From contig WAID01000003.1 of the NCBI GenBank assembly GCA_016584495.1, forward strand, positions 5,474,501 to 5,538,500: 64,000 bases of DNA, read 5' to 3'. Below the pieces are notes generated by a model. The model had not been told where the DNA came from. It saw only the letters and a list, made by a program, of their open reading frames with translations, and made no database searches. This document shows positions 35,082-47,400 of the stretch, piece by piece; the first letter of the stretch is position 1; the number at the start of each line of letters is the position of its first letter. This stretch comes from Celoporthe dispersa (taxonomy: Eukaryota > Ascomycota > Sordariomycetes > Diaporthales > Cryphonectriaceae). Both the position numbers and the translations under genes were made by a program.

Positions 35082-35584
35082 ATGGATGGCAGGCAACCTA
35101 AAACGGCACCCAAGATCAAGCTCTACACAGCTGCCACGGCCCGTGAGCAGAGGATCAGCCTCGCTCTCGAGGCGCTCGGCCTCCAGCACAAGATCCACAA
35201 GATAGACACGGCCAAGAATGTCCAGAAGGAGCCCTGATTCGTAAAGATCAACCGTCCATACCACCGTCCTCCTCCCTGCTGCTCCTCACCACCGACCAAC
35301 ACATGCAAGCCAACCTCGATCACGCCCCAGCCGTAGTAGACGGGCCCATCTCCCCACCCCAGCGCGTCTTCGAGGGCAGCGCCATCCTACAGCACCTCAC
35401 GGCGCGCTACGACCGGGACCATAAGCTCTCGCTCCCTAACGACACGGCAGGGTCCCGGGAGGCCATCCCGTGATTGACGTGGATGCAGAGCGGCACCGGG
35501 CCCATGCAGGGGCAGGCGAACCACTTTCATCAGTATGTGCCGGAGAGGATCCCTTGTGTTGTCAAGCGGTGCTACAAATATTAA
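35082..35584 (+). pseudogene. glutathione S-transferase pseudogene
   Basis: From ATG 35082 the reading starts like a GstA/Ure2-type GST: PKIKLYTAATAR, then RISLALEALGLQHKIHKID. A TGA at 35235 stands where this family has Trp (P-W-F-V-K-I-N). The frame then shifts and the thioredoxin-fold end returns as RVFEGSAILQHLTARYDRDH, with a second TGA at 35471 at the W of the WLTWMQ motif, then GPMQGQANHFHQYVPERI, ending at TAA 35582-35584. The last quarter of the C-terminal domain is missing. Two TGG-to-TGA changes plus a frameshift and truncation make a dead copy. The changes are not in the usual CpA context of repeat-induced point mutation. Confidence 0.82.
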
Positions 35585-35908
35585 AGGGGCAAATCTGCAA
35601 TGTAATGCTGACGAGTCCGACAGGCCCCACTGGAACGGAGTGAAAACTGACGACAATTTCCCTCGCATCTAGAAGGGGAAGGATGAGATGGAGGAGAGAC
35701 CAGCGACGGAGAAGGGCCTGAACGTTCCCGGCAGGTTCGAGCTGAGAGAAGGCGATGCAGACGAAGGAGGTTACGCAGGGCCATAAGGCAGAACGAGAGA
35801 GGCACAGGTAAACCAGTGTTCTTGACGAGAAAAAAATAAAAATAAAAGTACACGACATTTCGTGGGATTTACATTGCAGCAGATCTCAAATGTCTTTTCC
35901 CCCTTAAG
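35585..35908. other. short intergenic stretch
   Basis: About 0.3 kb between the GST relic and the 3' end of the PLC-like gene; includes an A/T-rich patch near 35830-35850. Nothing else seen. Confidence 0.5.
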
Positions 35909-37390
35909 CTACTCCTGTTCCTGATTTCCCGACCCAACGCCATCGCTATGTAAATCACTTTCCCCAGCTCGTAAATCATCCAAAATCATTGACAAGAAGA
36001 ACAACAAGACAGAAATTCCACAAGCCCAGCGGCTTCTCATCACAGCGCGTATGCACAGCCTATAGCAGCCGCCGCCAGGCTCCAGTCTCGACGCCACACC
36101 GTCCATCACCATCGCCGCCGCGAGGAAAGTCACCAGCGCCGCCGACCCAGGCCCGCTCATCCGGCCCAGGCCCCGCGGCGCCGCCCCGCTGCTGCTTACG
36201 CTCTCGGCACTGCTCGTCCTGCCCGTGGGGGTGATCCCATTGATCATGTCCGCGGTGTCGATGGCGGGCCCCTTGCTGTAGAAGTCGACCAAGGCAAACA
36301 CGGGCGGGGTGCCCCACTCGTCATCACAGCTGTAGGCCTCGTAAGCCAGGCCGCCGATCAGGGTCGTGTTGTCGCTGTTGGTGACGCTGATGGCGTCGAC
36401 GTTGGGCAGCATGGCGCTGGCGGTGATGGAGATGTACAGGAAGTGGTTCATCAGGGGCAGGTAGCCGGCGGAGACGGCAGAGCTGGCCGAGGAGAGGGTC
36501 GTGGGCCGGTCGAGGCTGCAGTTGAACTGGGTGTACTGGGTGTTCTCGTAGGCGGTCTCGAAGACGTAGTCCCACTCGTTCAGCAGGTAGGGGTACGTGG
36601 TGGAGGCGTTGATGGCGGCGATGAAGGTGACGAGGCGCGTGCCGTCGTCGATCATGGTCTGCAGCGTGGGCCAGTCCGTCGTCGCAGAGGAGGTCGAGGG
36701 CGTGTAGCCGTATGTCGAGATGTTGGACGAGGTGAAAGCCTCGCCGAAGGCTGAGACGTCCAGGTCGTCCGAGTTGACGAGGAGGAGGGTCACGACCTCG
36801 TTGGGGTTGTTGTCCATCCAGTACTTGATCTTGGTGAGCCAGCTCTCGAGGGACCCCGCGTCCAGGAGCGAGCACGTCGTGTGGCAGAGCTCCAGGGTGC
36901 CGCTCGAGTTGTGCACCTGCGCCGACAGCAGCCTGATGCCCGCCGAGAGCGCCACCGTCGCGTTGTAGTACTGGTTGCCCGCCACCGAGTTGTCCGTGCT
37001 CGAGTCCCGCACGAAGGCGCTGTCGTGCGCGCCCATGTGTGTGATGTTGTTGTATTTCCGGGAGCACAAGTCTGGCGAGTTGTTGCAGGCCACGCTTGAG
37101 TTTGACGTCGAGGTCGAGGTGGCTGCTGAGCCTGTTGCTGTCGTGGAAGACGAGATCCAGTAGCTGGCGGCTGACGAGGTGGTCGCCCCGGTGTATGTGT
37201 CTGCCGTCGTCGTCGTCGACACACCGCCATAGCCTCCTGAGCCCGAGCCCTCGCTACCGCTCCCTGCTCCCGCACCTGAGTTGCCTGATGATCCTCCAGA
37301 CATGCCTTGTCCGCCTGACCCTTGTGGTACTGCCTGGACCACCGCGGCCAGGGACAAGGCGGCGGTCAATATTGAAGCCAGAGAAAGCAT
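35909..37390 (-). CDS. secreted PLC-like phosphodiesterase, possibly GPI-anchored
   Basis: Single exon, 493 residues. Signal peptide MLSLASILTAALSLAAVVQA, then a Gly/Ser- and Thr-rich linker, then a PI-PLC-X-like TIM barrel: HMGAHDSAFVRD holds the His equivalent to the first catalytic His, followed by GIRLLSAQVH, WLTKIKYWMDNNPNEVVTLL and VDFYSKG. In true bacterial PI-PLC a second His is needed; I do not see a clear one, so activity is uncertain, as for most fungal members. After a Ser-rich stretch the C-terminus has a hydrophobic segment (ALVTFLAAAMVM) that could be a GPI signal, but the frame runs on for 65 residues through a second hydrophobic segment. A neighbouring frame ends sooner, in a hydrophobic tail. 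An upstream extension to 37603 lacks an ATG and is excluded. Confidence 0.8.
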   Translation of the reverse strand: MLSLASILTAALSLAAVVQAVPQGSGGQGMSGGSSGNSGAGAGSGSEGSGSGGYGGVSTTTTADTYTGATTSSAASYWISSSTTATGSAATSTSTSNSSVACNNSPDLCSRKYNNITHMGAHDSAFVRDSSTDNSVAGNQYYNATVALSAGIRLLSAQVHNSSGTLELCHTTCSLLDAGSLESWLTKIKYWMDNNPNEVVTLLLVNSDDLDVSAFGEAFTSSNISTYGYTPSTSSATTDWPTLQTMIDDGTRLVTFIAAINASTTYPYLLNEWDYVFETAYENTQYTQFNCSLDRPTTLSSASSAVSAGYLPLMNHFLYISITASAMLPNVDAISVTNSDNTTLIGGLAYEAYSCDDEWGTPPVFALVDFYSKGPAIDTADMINGITPTGRTSSAESVSSSGAAPRGLGRMSGPGSAALVTFLAAAMVMDGVASRLEPGGGCYRLCIRAVMRSRWACGISVLLFFLSMILDDLRAGESDLHSDGVGSGNQEQE

Positions 37391-38940
37391 TGTGGTGAGG
37401 TGTTGCTGTGATATAGCGAAGTGTGAGATGAGGGTGGGTATTAAGAGCCTCTTGCAGAGACAGAATATATCCAGGGACTGTACTAGATATCTTGGGGTAT
37501 CACTCGAGAGGTAGACAGGACTGACTGGCCAGAAGAGAGAGAGAACCCACAACAACGACACGGGGAAGGAAGAACAAAAAGGGAAGGCATACGGCTCTAT
37601 CACATATATACACTTGTATACCCATCTATCTTTTTGCCATCGTCAACATATCAGGGGCACCGAGCCGCAGCACAGAAGGGTCCGGCGCAGAGTGGATAGT
37701 CCTGGGTTGACATGGCGGGAGGCGCAGTGCAGGGCAGCGTCATGCCTTCCGTCCCTTTTGAAACGAACCCCAACCAACTTAGTCCCTTTTTGTGTGTGTG
37801 AACAGAGTATTTGTTGTCAAGTGAAGAGATTTTCCCCAGTGGCCCAGCTAGACGGGACTTTTTAGTGGGAATACAACACACGATGCCGTCAGTCACGAGG
37901 CACAGCCGGGCTGTCCGCTGTCTTCCTCCTCAATCCGGACCAGCCACCATCATATCTGCAGGTGGTGTTTCCACAAAGACGTGGCGATTGGGAAAATCCC
38001 AAGGAGTGACATCAGTTTACGAGGAAGACCTCGCACGCCAACACATCCTCATCCTGTAGCCACCCATCCAACACGAGTGGTTGGCCGACGAACAAAGTGA
38101 CAATTGTTGAGGCTGGTAAAAGTGGTGTGTTGCGTTGTTCTGTGAGAGAACACGTCTTGCCGATCGCTGGCGGCCTTTCAACGTCGCTAGAACGGGAGTG
38201 GCTGAACATGGCCGCGCGGCTCTGCGTAAGCCCCTCATGATATGCACACTGTGCCTGTCCCAGCGATTAGCGGGTGTAGTGTACAGTATGCATGATCAGA
38301 TGAGACTGTATATGCATGGATCATGACATTATGGGTCAAACAGGACATTCTTTGGACCTGAATATACAGGCCAGCCCTGTCGTGGCGGGCTTTATTTTTG
38401 GCAGCGAAACCAAAGTTCTGAAAGGCACAATGCTATTATTCTGCGAAGCTTGGGGAAAGAGTGAAGGGCTGCTTCGTAGATAGGTTTCTAATCCACGGCC
38501 GTTTCTCTTTCTTTTTTTTCTTCTTTTTTGCCAGGGGAGGTTGTCCCTCTTGTTGTCCATAGTAGAATCGGTGCCATACAAGTTTGAGCCACACGAAGCA
38601 AAGAGAACTGTCGTCGTCGTCGCCGTCGTTATATACATAGTTCTGTCAGACTAGGGGGCCTTGCCAGACATCAGATCTCAACGCCGGGAGGTGGGGTTGG
38701 CCATGGGCAGTTCCGAGGCGAAGCTGTGCCGGAGGCCCTCGGTCCAGTTCGGAGTACAATCCAATCCGTACAGTCGAGACGAGTCTCGAGTCAGGAATGG
38801 CAGTCCGCGGCGAAGCATCGTTCGTGAGAGGCGTGGCTATGTACAGTAGGGCACAGAAATTGTTCAAAGGGTATCAATGAGTGCTGTCTCAATGCTATAT
38901 CGTATCGCTGACTTCCGGAGAGAGAAGGAAGAAAAAAAAA
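37391..38940. other. intergenic, PLC-like promoter / DBP9 3' side
   Basis: About 1.5 kb. The PLC-like promoter with a TATA-like element at 37601-37610 is at the left. The rest holds no supportable gene; short frames overlap on both strands. Confidence 0.5.
37601..37610 (-). promoter_or_regulatory. TATA-like element of PLC-like gene
   Basis: On the minus strand TATATATGTG lies about 210 bases before the start codon of the PLC-like gene. Position and sequence fit a TATA box; no other support. Confidence 0.4.
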
Positions 38941-41026
38941 CTACCTCGTCTTCTTCCGGGCTTTGAACGTCCGCAAGGGATCTGACTTGCGGCCGCCCGT
39001 CTTCTTGCCTTTACTCTTGAAGAACTTGCCTCGGCGGTTCTTGTGATCTCCCGTCTTCCTGAGCGGGACAAAGCCGACCTGGTCTGCGGTGAGGGCCTTC
39101 CGGCCCTCTTTGGGCAGGAGATAATCGGGAACGTGCTTGGCCCGGAGGTGAGGCTGGGTCCGTGCCGCCCGAAGCTCACCGTCGTGCCGCAGGTGATCCA
39201 TATCCGCGGGGTTCTCTTCAAAGTGGCGCTTGAGGCGCTCGCTCTTGAGGAGCTCCTGTCTCAGCTCCCTCGTCCGCGCCTCTCTGATGCTGCTCTTGGT
39301 CACCGCGCGCAGGGCGTCGTTCATTCTGTACCTGAAATTCTCAACCTGCTTCATGTCGAAGACATATGGTTTCACCTCCTTTCCTCGCTTTTGCTGCTGG
39401 CGGATCACCTTGGCAAGGTTTTTCTCGTCATGTTCGGCGGTTTCGACAGAAGTTGGCACGTGCTTCCGGAACTGATCCTTGGGCACCACAAACGAGAGGG
39501 CCATGCCCCTCTGGCCGGCTCGTGCTGTGCGACCAATCCGATGTGTATATGATTTGGAGGAAGTGGGGAAGTCGAAGTTGATGACCGCTGACACGTGTTG
39601 AAAGTCGATCCCTCGCGAGACTCCAAACTCGAGCCTGTCTCGTTTGGACGTCTTGCGTTGCTTCTTCTTCGGGCGACCAGCTTCAGTCTCATCGTTCCCG
39701 GTCTTCTCATCCTTCTGTACTTGCTCTGATGGCTGATCCTCGTCCCCGATCACCTCGCTTTCGTCGGAGCATATTATGATGTCGTATACCTGAGAACGCC
39801 TATTTAGCGACTTCAACAATGCGAATAGGGAGGTGGAGATTATAGACCTACGTTCTTGTTGAACTGTTCGACCACGTGCAACCTCGAGTTGACTGGCAGC
39901 TCCGAGTTCAAGATGGCAGCCCGAATACCAAATTGCTCAAAGTAGAGCCGCAATCGGTAACAGCGGTCCACATCTGCAACAAAGATAATGCCTATTCAAG
40001 ATTCACATCAGCACACATTGTCCTGGAGATGACCCGATGGGGGGTGGCTAGCTCTCGCCCAACGCACATTTGCCCTTTATCAACTGAAGCTTAAAAATCA
40101 CATAAGCTAATAGGAATTTCTCGTCTTCGCCACACCTGTAAACCCGGTTAGCTTTCACAAATTCTATAGAGTTGCGGAAGACGGCCGTACTTGACAAAGT
40201 ATTGTGAAACACCTTCTCCTTCAGCATCCGGTTCCTCAAGGTCTAGAACAGTCGGATCTCGACAGAACAAGCCTTGTACCGTGTTCACATCCGTGGTGAG
40301 GGTCGCAGACATGAGGATAGTATGGAGACCTTTCGGGATCGATCTGGCAACATTCTGAAGATCTTCGTCATACCCGTACGAGAGCACCAGGTCAGCCTCG
40401 TCGAGGACCAGGTGAGTTAGGTCCTCCACGGAGAGCGCCCCGTTGCTAATGTTCTGCCACGCTCTTGCTGGTGTGGATATGATAATGTCGGGGCTGGTCG
40501 AGAGGATGGATCGCTGGACAGCCTCGGTCACCTGGTCGGTGAGTTTCACGGCCTGCAGGTCCTTGGCGCAGAAGGCGGAGAATTGTTCGACGTTCCTCAG
40601 AACCTGATCGGCAAGCTCGCGGGTCGGGACGAGGATGAGAGCGGCAGTGAATGCCGTCGAGCCGGCCTGGCTCAGAAATCAGAACTTGCAACGGGATTCC
40701 AAGACACACAAGTAGGAGACGTGAGAGGTAAGACGAACCTGTTTCCGCTTTAGAATGCTGTGCAGGACGGGTAAGAGGTAGGCCGCAGTTTTGCCAGAAC
40801 CAGTCTTTGCCTTGGCCAGTATATCTTGGCCATCGAGGGCTAGAGGGATGACTTTGGACTGAACAAGAGTAGGCGTCTGGTACTGCTGGTTGGCAATAGC
40901 TTGTAGCAATCGCGAGTCGAGTCCAAGATCCGAAAACCCTGGGTTTTCTGCCGTGGTGTCTTCTCCGGATGCACCAGGCTGGGCTGGGTCTGCAGGCTCG
41001 TTTCTCTCGTTCAGCTTGCGCTTCAT
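38941..41026 (-). CDS. DBP9: ATP-dependent RNA helicase Dbp9
   Basis: Five exons (41026-40739, 40666-40191, 40135-40068, 39991-39852, 39789-38941) joining in frame to 606 residues. Core motifs: [18 protein letters not shown] (Q-motif region), AKTGSGKT (about 73-80), [52 protein letters not shown], and [13 protein letters not shown]. An acidic insert with KKKQRK precedes RGIDF, as in other Dbp9 proteins, and the C-terminus is very basic ([15 protein letters not shown]). Dbp9 works in 60S subunit assembly in the nucleolus, with Dbp6 in yeast. The first intron uses an unusual GTTCGT donor; the two internal exons are only 68 and 140 nt. Confidence 0.92.
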
Positions 41027-44000
41027 CTTGTCGATAGGAAATTTGGGTGTTTCCCAGTCTTGTCGACCTTGATATTACGAGAAGGAGGGTCGTCAAGACT
41101 GCAAATGGATAGACACTTCATGCCAAGAGAAGCAACTGAGGCGGCAAGTAATTTTTTTCTTGCCTGCCCGCATCGTGGTGGAGCTGCGTCTTATCGATAA
41201 TCGGCGCTACTGAATGGCACCTGCCACTGAACGTGCCTGCCACCGCCTTTGCCTCCTACGGACGCAGTATGTACTTGGGTACCTTCCCATGCCGCTCGCT
41301 CTGTACCTCCACGCACTGCAGTATGTGCCAGAGTACGGATGACCGATCCCTGTGTTGTAAAGCCCCAGATCCATGAGCACATGCACCCCATCTTAGTGCC
41401 TGCTCGATCCGAAGAGCCTCAACTCGAGCTTGGGACGTTTAGCCTTTTGACTTCTCATCCCTCCTCCTTACTTCTTCCTCCCTACCCCGTCACCGTCAAG
41501 CCTTGCGCTGCAGCCCTCCAAGGCGGCTTTCGTCTTTCCAAGGACATGAAATCAAAGTCTATGTGCCGTGTGATATGGAACCCACGCCTGGCTGGCCCAA
41601 GGCTCGACAAAGCCCATTCATCAATTGATTGGCAACGAATATCTGTACAATCAATGGAGCAGCCTTCAATGATAAGTTGAGGCATTTTCAGGCGGCTCCG
41701 AGGCTCGTTATTGTGTAAAGACATTACGAGGTAATTAGGCCCTCACCTCGGGAGCCCACTTGGGATGCTCATAGCTTGCGGTATTTCATTCGGCGTCTGC
41801 TGGTGGCCCCCCTCCCCGGAAGAATTTACAACCGCTTGGCGAAAGCGAGCAATTTGAAATTATGATCACGAAATTGGCCAATTCGACCAGATGCTACCAT
41901 ACTCCAACGGCGACAGACCTCGGAACAGGTCTCGTTGCGCCTGGCCGGCGACGACGTTTCTGGAGCGCCTCCTCTATCACTGCTGAGATATATAACTCAT
42001 GGGGTATCAGTCTGCAGCCCCTGCCGGAACACCCAGTGTCCAATCACCGTCCTTTCGTCTGGGCGCACGGCGCTTCTCGAACCCACTTTCGTATTGAGCT
42101 TGGACATTTAGACAGGTGCACACAACAACAGCGTCGCAAATTTCCACAGAGGCGGGAAGGGAAGCGTCTCATCTCGGCAAGCCCCCAGACCCGGTCGAGA
42201 CGACGGAGCAGTCTCGTCGTGGTCGAGATCTCCCTCGATGACTCGGGAGGGCAAAACGTGGACCTCAAAATTGCCTCTGCCACCGCCAAAGAGCAACAGC
42301 TCCTGTCCCTGTCCACATCGGGAATAATAATAAAAAAACAATGCTCGTTTCACGCCCGCCCGTCACCGGCCAGCAATTTGTCAATGCCTTCCCGAGCTGA
42401 CCCACGCAGAATTATTGTGCCTGGATCGGATGAAGACCGCGGATCCTCCATGGTTCTTGTCACGACTACACCCGTTTCAACCAAGACAGGCTTCCCCGAG
42501 TCAGCTCTCACACGCTTCGAGGCCCCTAATCTTCTGTCTCGTCTTTACTTGACGGTGCATCGTTTCTTCTTCTAGAATGTTTCCGGATGATAGGTGCTAG
42601 GGGGGTGGAGAGGAAAGCAGAGAGAGAGAAAAAGAAGAAAAAAAAAAGAAAGGTAGAAATGAAAGAAAAGATGGAAAGAAAGAGAAAGAAAAAAAACAAA
42701 GCAGGCTGGGGCTTGCTGGTGCTCCCCTCAAGGCTTTTTAGCCGCAGCCTCTTCCTTGGTCGCATCGCTTCTCACTGGTGTATCCAGTTGCCCCTGGGGC
42801 GGTCGCGAAGTCGCGGAGATTGAAACCTCAAATCTGATAGTACCACAGTATGCCTCTGACGTTGCCGAGAGCATTTCCTTGAACAGCATGTTGGTAACAT
42901 CGCGTGTCCGAAAGAGCGATTTCGTCATCGCGCAAGGCTCTCTTTTGTCCCCTCTTGGCTCTTACTGACCAAGTACCAGCCAAGTATGCACGTACCGCAA
43001 TCTATCGAAAATAAGAAGTTCTATAACCATATCCTATCATCAAACGCTAGCCATGATTGGCTCGGCCATCTCGCAAACCCATCATCCGGCGCCGAGAATT
43101 CGCCTTGCTGAACATTGAGATCAGCTGGAGCTAGGGATGGCAGCAGAGTTGAAAGGGGTGTTTCTGCATTCACCACACGGTACACATGTACACTCGGCGC
43201 CGCGTGGGTCAAGCAGGGAGGTTCCAAGGCCTCGCTTCCTCTCAGCAATAGAAACTTCCCGTTCAGCCGTCAGCTTGACTCGGACGAGGCACTGAAAATT
43301 TCGGGCAACACTTGAGAGATATATTGAAAGGGACCTCTCCGCATAGTGCGTGCCGAGTCCACCCGCTCCGGCTATTGTCCGCCAGGAACAGACCCTAGGC
43401 TGAAACCCAGCGTCTTCGGCCACCCATGGAGGATCGGATATGGCTCCACTCACCTGGATCACCTATCTCTGAAGTCGAAACCTGTCACCTCTCCTGTGTT
43501 CGTCGGCGATCCCCTGGCTTCTCGCATCGCTACCATCCTCGCCGTTGAGGCATTTTTTCTTTTTTTTTCCTTTTTCCATCTTGCCTCTCCTTCGGCCTGC
43601 TGCGTATCGGAGCCCTGTCCACGGTCATTGCGAGCCTCCCCTGTCTTGCTTTTCCCAGCTCAAGGATACGGCCCTCTGTTGAAACAGATCGGCTACGCCC
43701 AGGAGCAGAAATCCGATTGTGGGTTTTTATTCCTTCTGTCTACTGCTGTGCTACCCACAAGAGAGCCATTTCTTCGGCTGGGGAAAGGTGGAGGTGGGTC
43801 CATCCGAGGGGAGCTTGTTCCCTCCTCCGCGTCGTCTTCTGAGTTCCAAGCCGTGATAGACATCAGTCTCATACATGCCCAGAAGATCAGCAAGCTGGTG
43901 CACAGTCACAAGTCGGCATCGTTTTCACAGCATGTCTTGAAATACCAAGAGAGACTCTGTTGAGAGTTATTTTTATCTAGCCTTGGCCGTTCCCAATAGT

Positions 44001-44458
44001 ATGTGTGGGTGGGCTGGACTGGACGAGATAGGGCTGCCGCCACCAAGAAAGGTCCGTTTACAGCACTCCACGAACAGGCTAGTATGGATGGGTCGTCGAG
44101 GCAGAGGGGCCCCTTGTCCAGGCCCGTGGGCTAGAATTGCTGCGGAGATCATTCCCACGACCTAGCTACAAGCTGCGTTTGAGAAAATGGATCGTGTTGG
44201 GGGACAGAAAACACCTCGTCGAGGTCGATCCGGGAGCACATATAAGGAACTTCCTCGCCCACCGGATTCTCCCCATTCCCATCCGTTCATCTTGCCTCAG
44301 ACCTTGCTCCCTCTTCTGTTCGGATCGTACCCCCAACCTCTTCTGACATTTTCCCCTCCTCCTTCTCCCTCCTTCCCCCCTTCCTCCCTCCGCCGTGCGG
44401 TCCTCCTCCCTGCTCTGCTCCTGCTACTACAGCTGGCCTGTAAACCCTTGGGCCCATC
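41027..44458. promoter_or_regulatory. long divergent region DBP9 / H+-ATPase
   Basis: About 3.4 kb between divergent genes, the longest such gap around a conserved gene here. Frames at 41862-42575 and 43346-43963 are open for 200-240 codons, but the second lacks an ATG start and neither resembles a known protein. A purine-rich tract lies at 42610-42700. The last 120 bases before the ATPase are strongly CT-rich, as in leaders of abundant fungal transcripts. I take the region to be mainly the ATPase promoter and leader. Confidence 0.45.
44241..44247 (+). promoter_or_regulatory. TATA-like element of H+-ATPase gene
   Basis: TATAAGG preceded by CACA lies 212 bases before the ATG and just upstream of a long CT-rich stretch, the usual arrangement for a strongly expressed fungal gene. 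Not otherwise supported. Confidence 0.4.
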
Positions 44459-47400
44459 ATGGCACCCAACTTCAGGAAGATGAAGGCCTTCGGCAGGAAA
44501 GGGTCAGCGTCGTCGTCATCGTCGTCGTCTCCCCCAGCCAGTACCACAGTACGACCAGGAGGACCTAGAATCCGGGCAATTTGTCCAGGAGACTCAAAAT
44601 GTGTACTCCACTGTAGATGCTTCCATATCTACCAAGGCGGGCGGCAGCGGTGCGACCTCGGAGGAGTATCGATCGTAAGTGTCTTTTGCGGTGTATGGTT
44701 GCGCTCTTCTACTACGCCTTACTGACAGCTATGATACAGCCTTGTTCAGTATATCGACACCTACAGGGATCCACATGCCGATATGGCTGAGGATGAGGAG
44801 ATAGAAACGAAGAAGAAGCCGTGGTGGAAGGGTGGCGGCTCAGCGGGAGGCAAGAAGGCCAGTGACTTTGTCACCCCTGGAGACTGGCTCAACACCGACA
44901 TAAAAGATGGTCTCAGCCCTGCCGAGGTTGAGAGAAGACGGAAACAGAGCGGGTGGAACGAGCTGACGGCAGAGAAGGAGAACATGGTGAGTACCTTTTT
45001 CGAATGCACCTCGAGAGATACGGGACAATACTGACAATATTGCAGCTTCTCAAGTTCATTGGCTTCTTCCAAGGTCCGATCCTGTACGTGATGGAGGCGG
45101 CCGCCATCATCGCGTTTGGTCTCCGTGACTGGATCGACGCTGGTGTGATTATCGGTATCCTGCTGCTCAACGCCATCGTTGGTTGGTACCAGGAGAAGCA
45201 GGCAGCCGATGTTGTTGCCAGTCTGAAGGGTGACATCTCGATGAAGGCCCGTGTCATTCGTAATGGTCGGGAGGAGGAGATCCGAGCCCGTGAACTCGTC
45301 CCTGGCGATATCGTGAGTAGACGAACACCCCCATACGAAGTATAGACTCGACCGAGACTAATGGTATTCCAGGTGATTATTGAGGAGGGCACCGTCGTGC
45401 CTGCTGATGCACAACTGATCTGTGATTACGACGAGGGTGTCGAGGGCTTCAACCACTACAAGGTCAGTTTTCATTGCGGCGGTGAAAAGGTGCAGTGGAC
45501 AGTCTACTAATGATTTTTCCCCCTTACAGGCTGAGCTCCATGCCCAGGACATGACCTCCCCCCGCGAGAAGCTGGATGAAGACGACGAGGAGGGTTCTCC
45601 TCACATCGGACACCCCATTGTTGCCATTGACCAGTCTGCCATCACTGGCGAGTCTCTCGCTGTCGACAAGTACATGACCGACGTCGTCTACTACACCACT
45701 GGTTGCAAGCGCGGCAAGGCCTACGGTATCGTCACCTCTGGTGCCCAGGCATCTTTCGTCGGCAAGACTGCATCTCTCGTCCAGGGTGCTCAGGACCAGG
45801 GTCACTTCAAGGCCATCATGAACTCGATCGGAACTGCTCTTCTGGTCCTGGTTGTCCTCTTCACCCTCGCCTCCTGGATTGGAGGTTTCTACCGCAACCT
45901 GAACATTGTTGGATCTCCCGATGACTCCAACAACCTGCTGCACTACCTCCTCATCCTCCTCATCATTGGTGTTCCTGTTGGTCTGCCCGTTGTCACGACT
46001 ACGACCCTCGCCGTCGGTGCTGCCTACCTTGCTCAGGAGAAGGCCATCGTGCAGAAGCTTACTGCCATCGAGTCCCTCGCTGGTGTCGATATCCTCTGCT
46101 CCGACAAGACCGGTACCCTGACAGCCAACCAGCTCTCTGTCCGCGAGCCCTTCCTGATGGATGGCGTCGATGTCAACTGGATGATGGCCGTCGCTGCTCT
46201 CGCCTCCAGCCACAACACCAAGGCTCTCGACCCCATCGACAAAATCACCATCCTGACCCTGAAGCGCTACCCCAAGGCCAAGGACATGATTTCCGAGGGC
46301 TGGACGACTGAGAAGTTCATGCCTTTCGACCCCGTGTCCAAGCGCATTACCTCTATATGCACCTACAACGGCGTCAGGTATGAGTGCTGCAAGGGCGCTC
46401 CCAACGCCGTTCTCAAGACCTGCAATGTCTCCGCCGAGCAGTCTGCGCTCTTCAAGGAGAAGGCGACCGAGTTCGCCCGCCGTGGTTTCCGTTCCCTGGC
46501 TGTTGCTGTTCGTGAGGGCGATGGTCCCTGGCAGATGCTCGGCATGCTCTCTCTCTTCGACCCCCCTCGCTCTGATACCGCCCAGACCATCGCCGACGCG
46601 CAGACTCTTGGTCTGCAGGTCAAGATGCTGACTGGTGATGCCATCGCCATCGCCAAGGAGACCTGCCGCATGCTGGCTCTCGGAACCAAGGTGTACAACT
46701 CGGACAAGCTGCTGCACAGCGACATGGCTGGCAACTCTATCTACGACCTTTGCGAGCGGGCTGATGGCTTCGCGGAAGTGTTCCCTGAGCACAAGTACAA
46801 GGTCGTGGAGATGCTTCAGCAGCGTGGCCACTTGACGTGAGTGTAACCCTTCATCACACGCTGATGTGGTTTAAAAAAAAAACACCCCAAACACTCTTGC
46901 TAACACCTGTCTTTTCTAGTGCTATGACCGGTGACGGTGTGAACGATGCTCCTTCTCTGAAGAAGTCGGACTGCGGTATTGCTGTGGAAGGCGCCACTGA
47001 GGCTGCCCAGGCTGCTGCAGACATCGTCTTCCTCGCACCAGGTCTCTCGACTATTGTCTCTGCCATCAAGATCTCTCGCCAGATTTTCCAGCGCATGAAG
47101 GCGTACATCCAATACCGTATCGCGCTCTGCCTGCACCTGGAACTCTACCTCGTCACCTCCATGATCGCCATCAACGAGACTATCCGCGTCGATCTGATCG
47201 TCTTCCTGGCCCTCTTTGCTGATCTTGCCACCATCGCTGTCGCCTACGACAATGCCCACTTTGAGCGCCGTCCCGTCGAGTGGCAGCTGCCCAAGATCTG
47301 GATCATCTCCGTCGTGCTCGGCGCAATGCTGGCGATGGGCACCTGGATCCTCCGCGGCACCCTCTGGCTCAGCAACGGCGGCGTGATTCAGAACTACGGT

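Noticed and set aside
41862..42575. Plus-strand open frame of 237 codons from an ATG
   Set aside because: No recognisable domain, Ser/Arg-rich random-looking composition, in the promoter region of the H+-ATPase. Could be real but unsupported.
43346..43963. Plus-strand open frame of 205 codons
   Set aside because: Begins with GTG rather than ATG, contains a poly-T-derived Phe stretch, no family resemblance.
45524..46831. Long minus-strand open frame opposite the H+-ATPase
   Set aside because: Mirror of the strongly biased codon use of the pump gene; no independent protein features.
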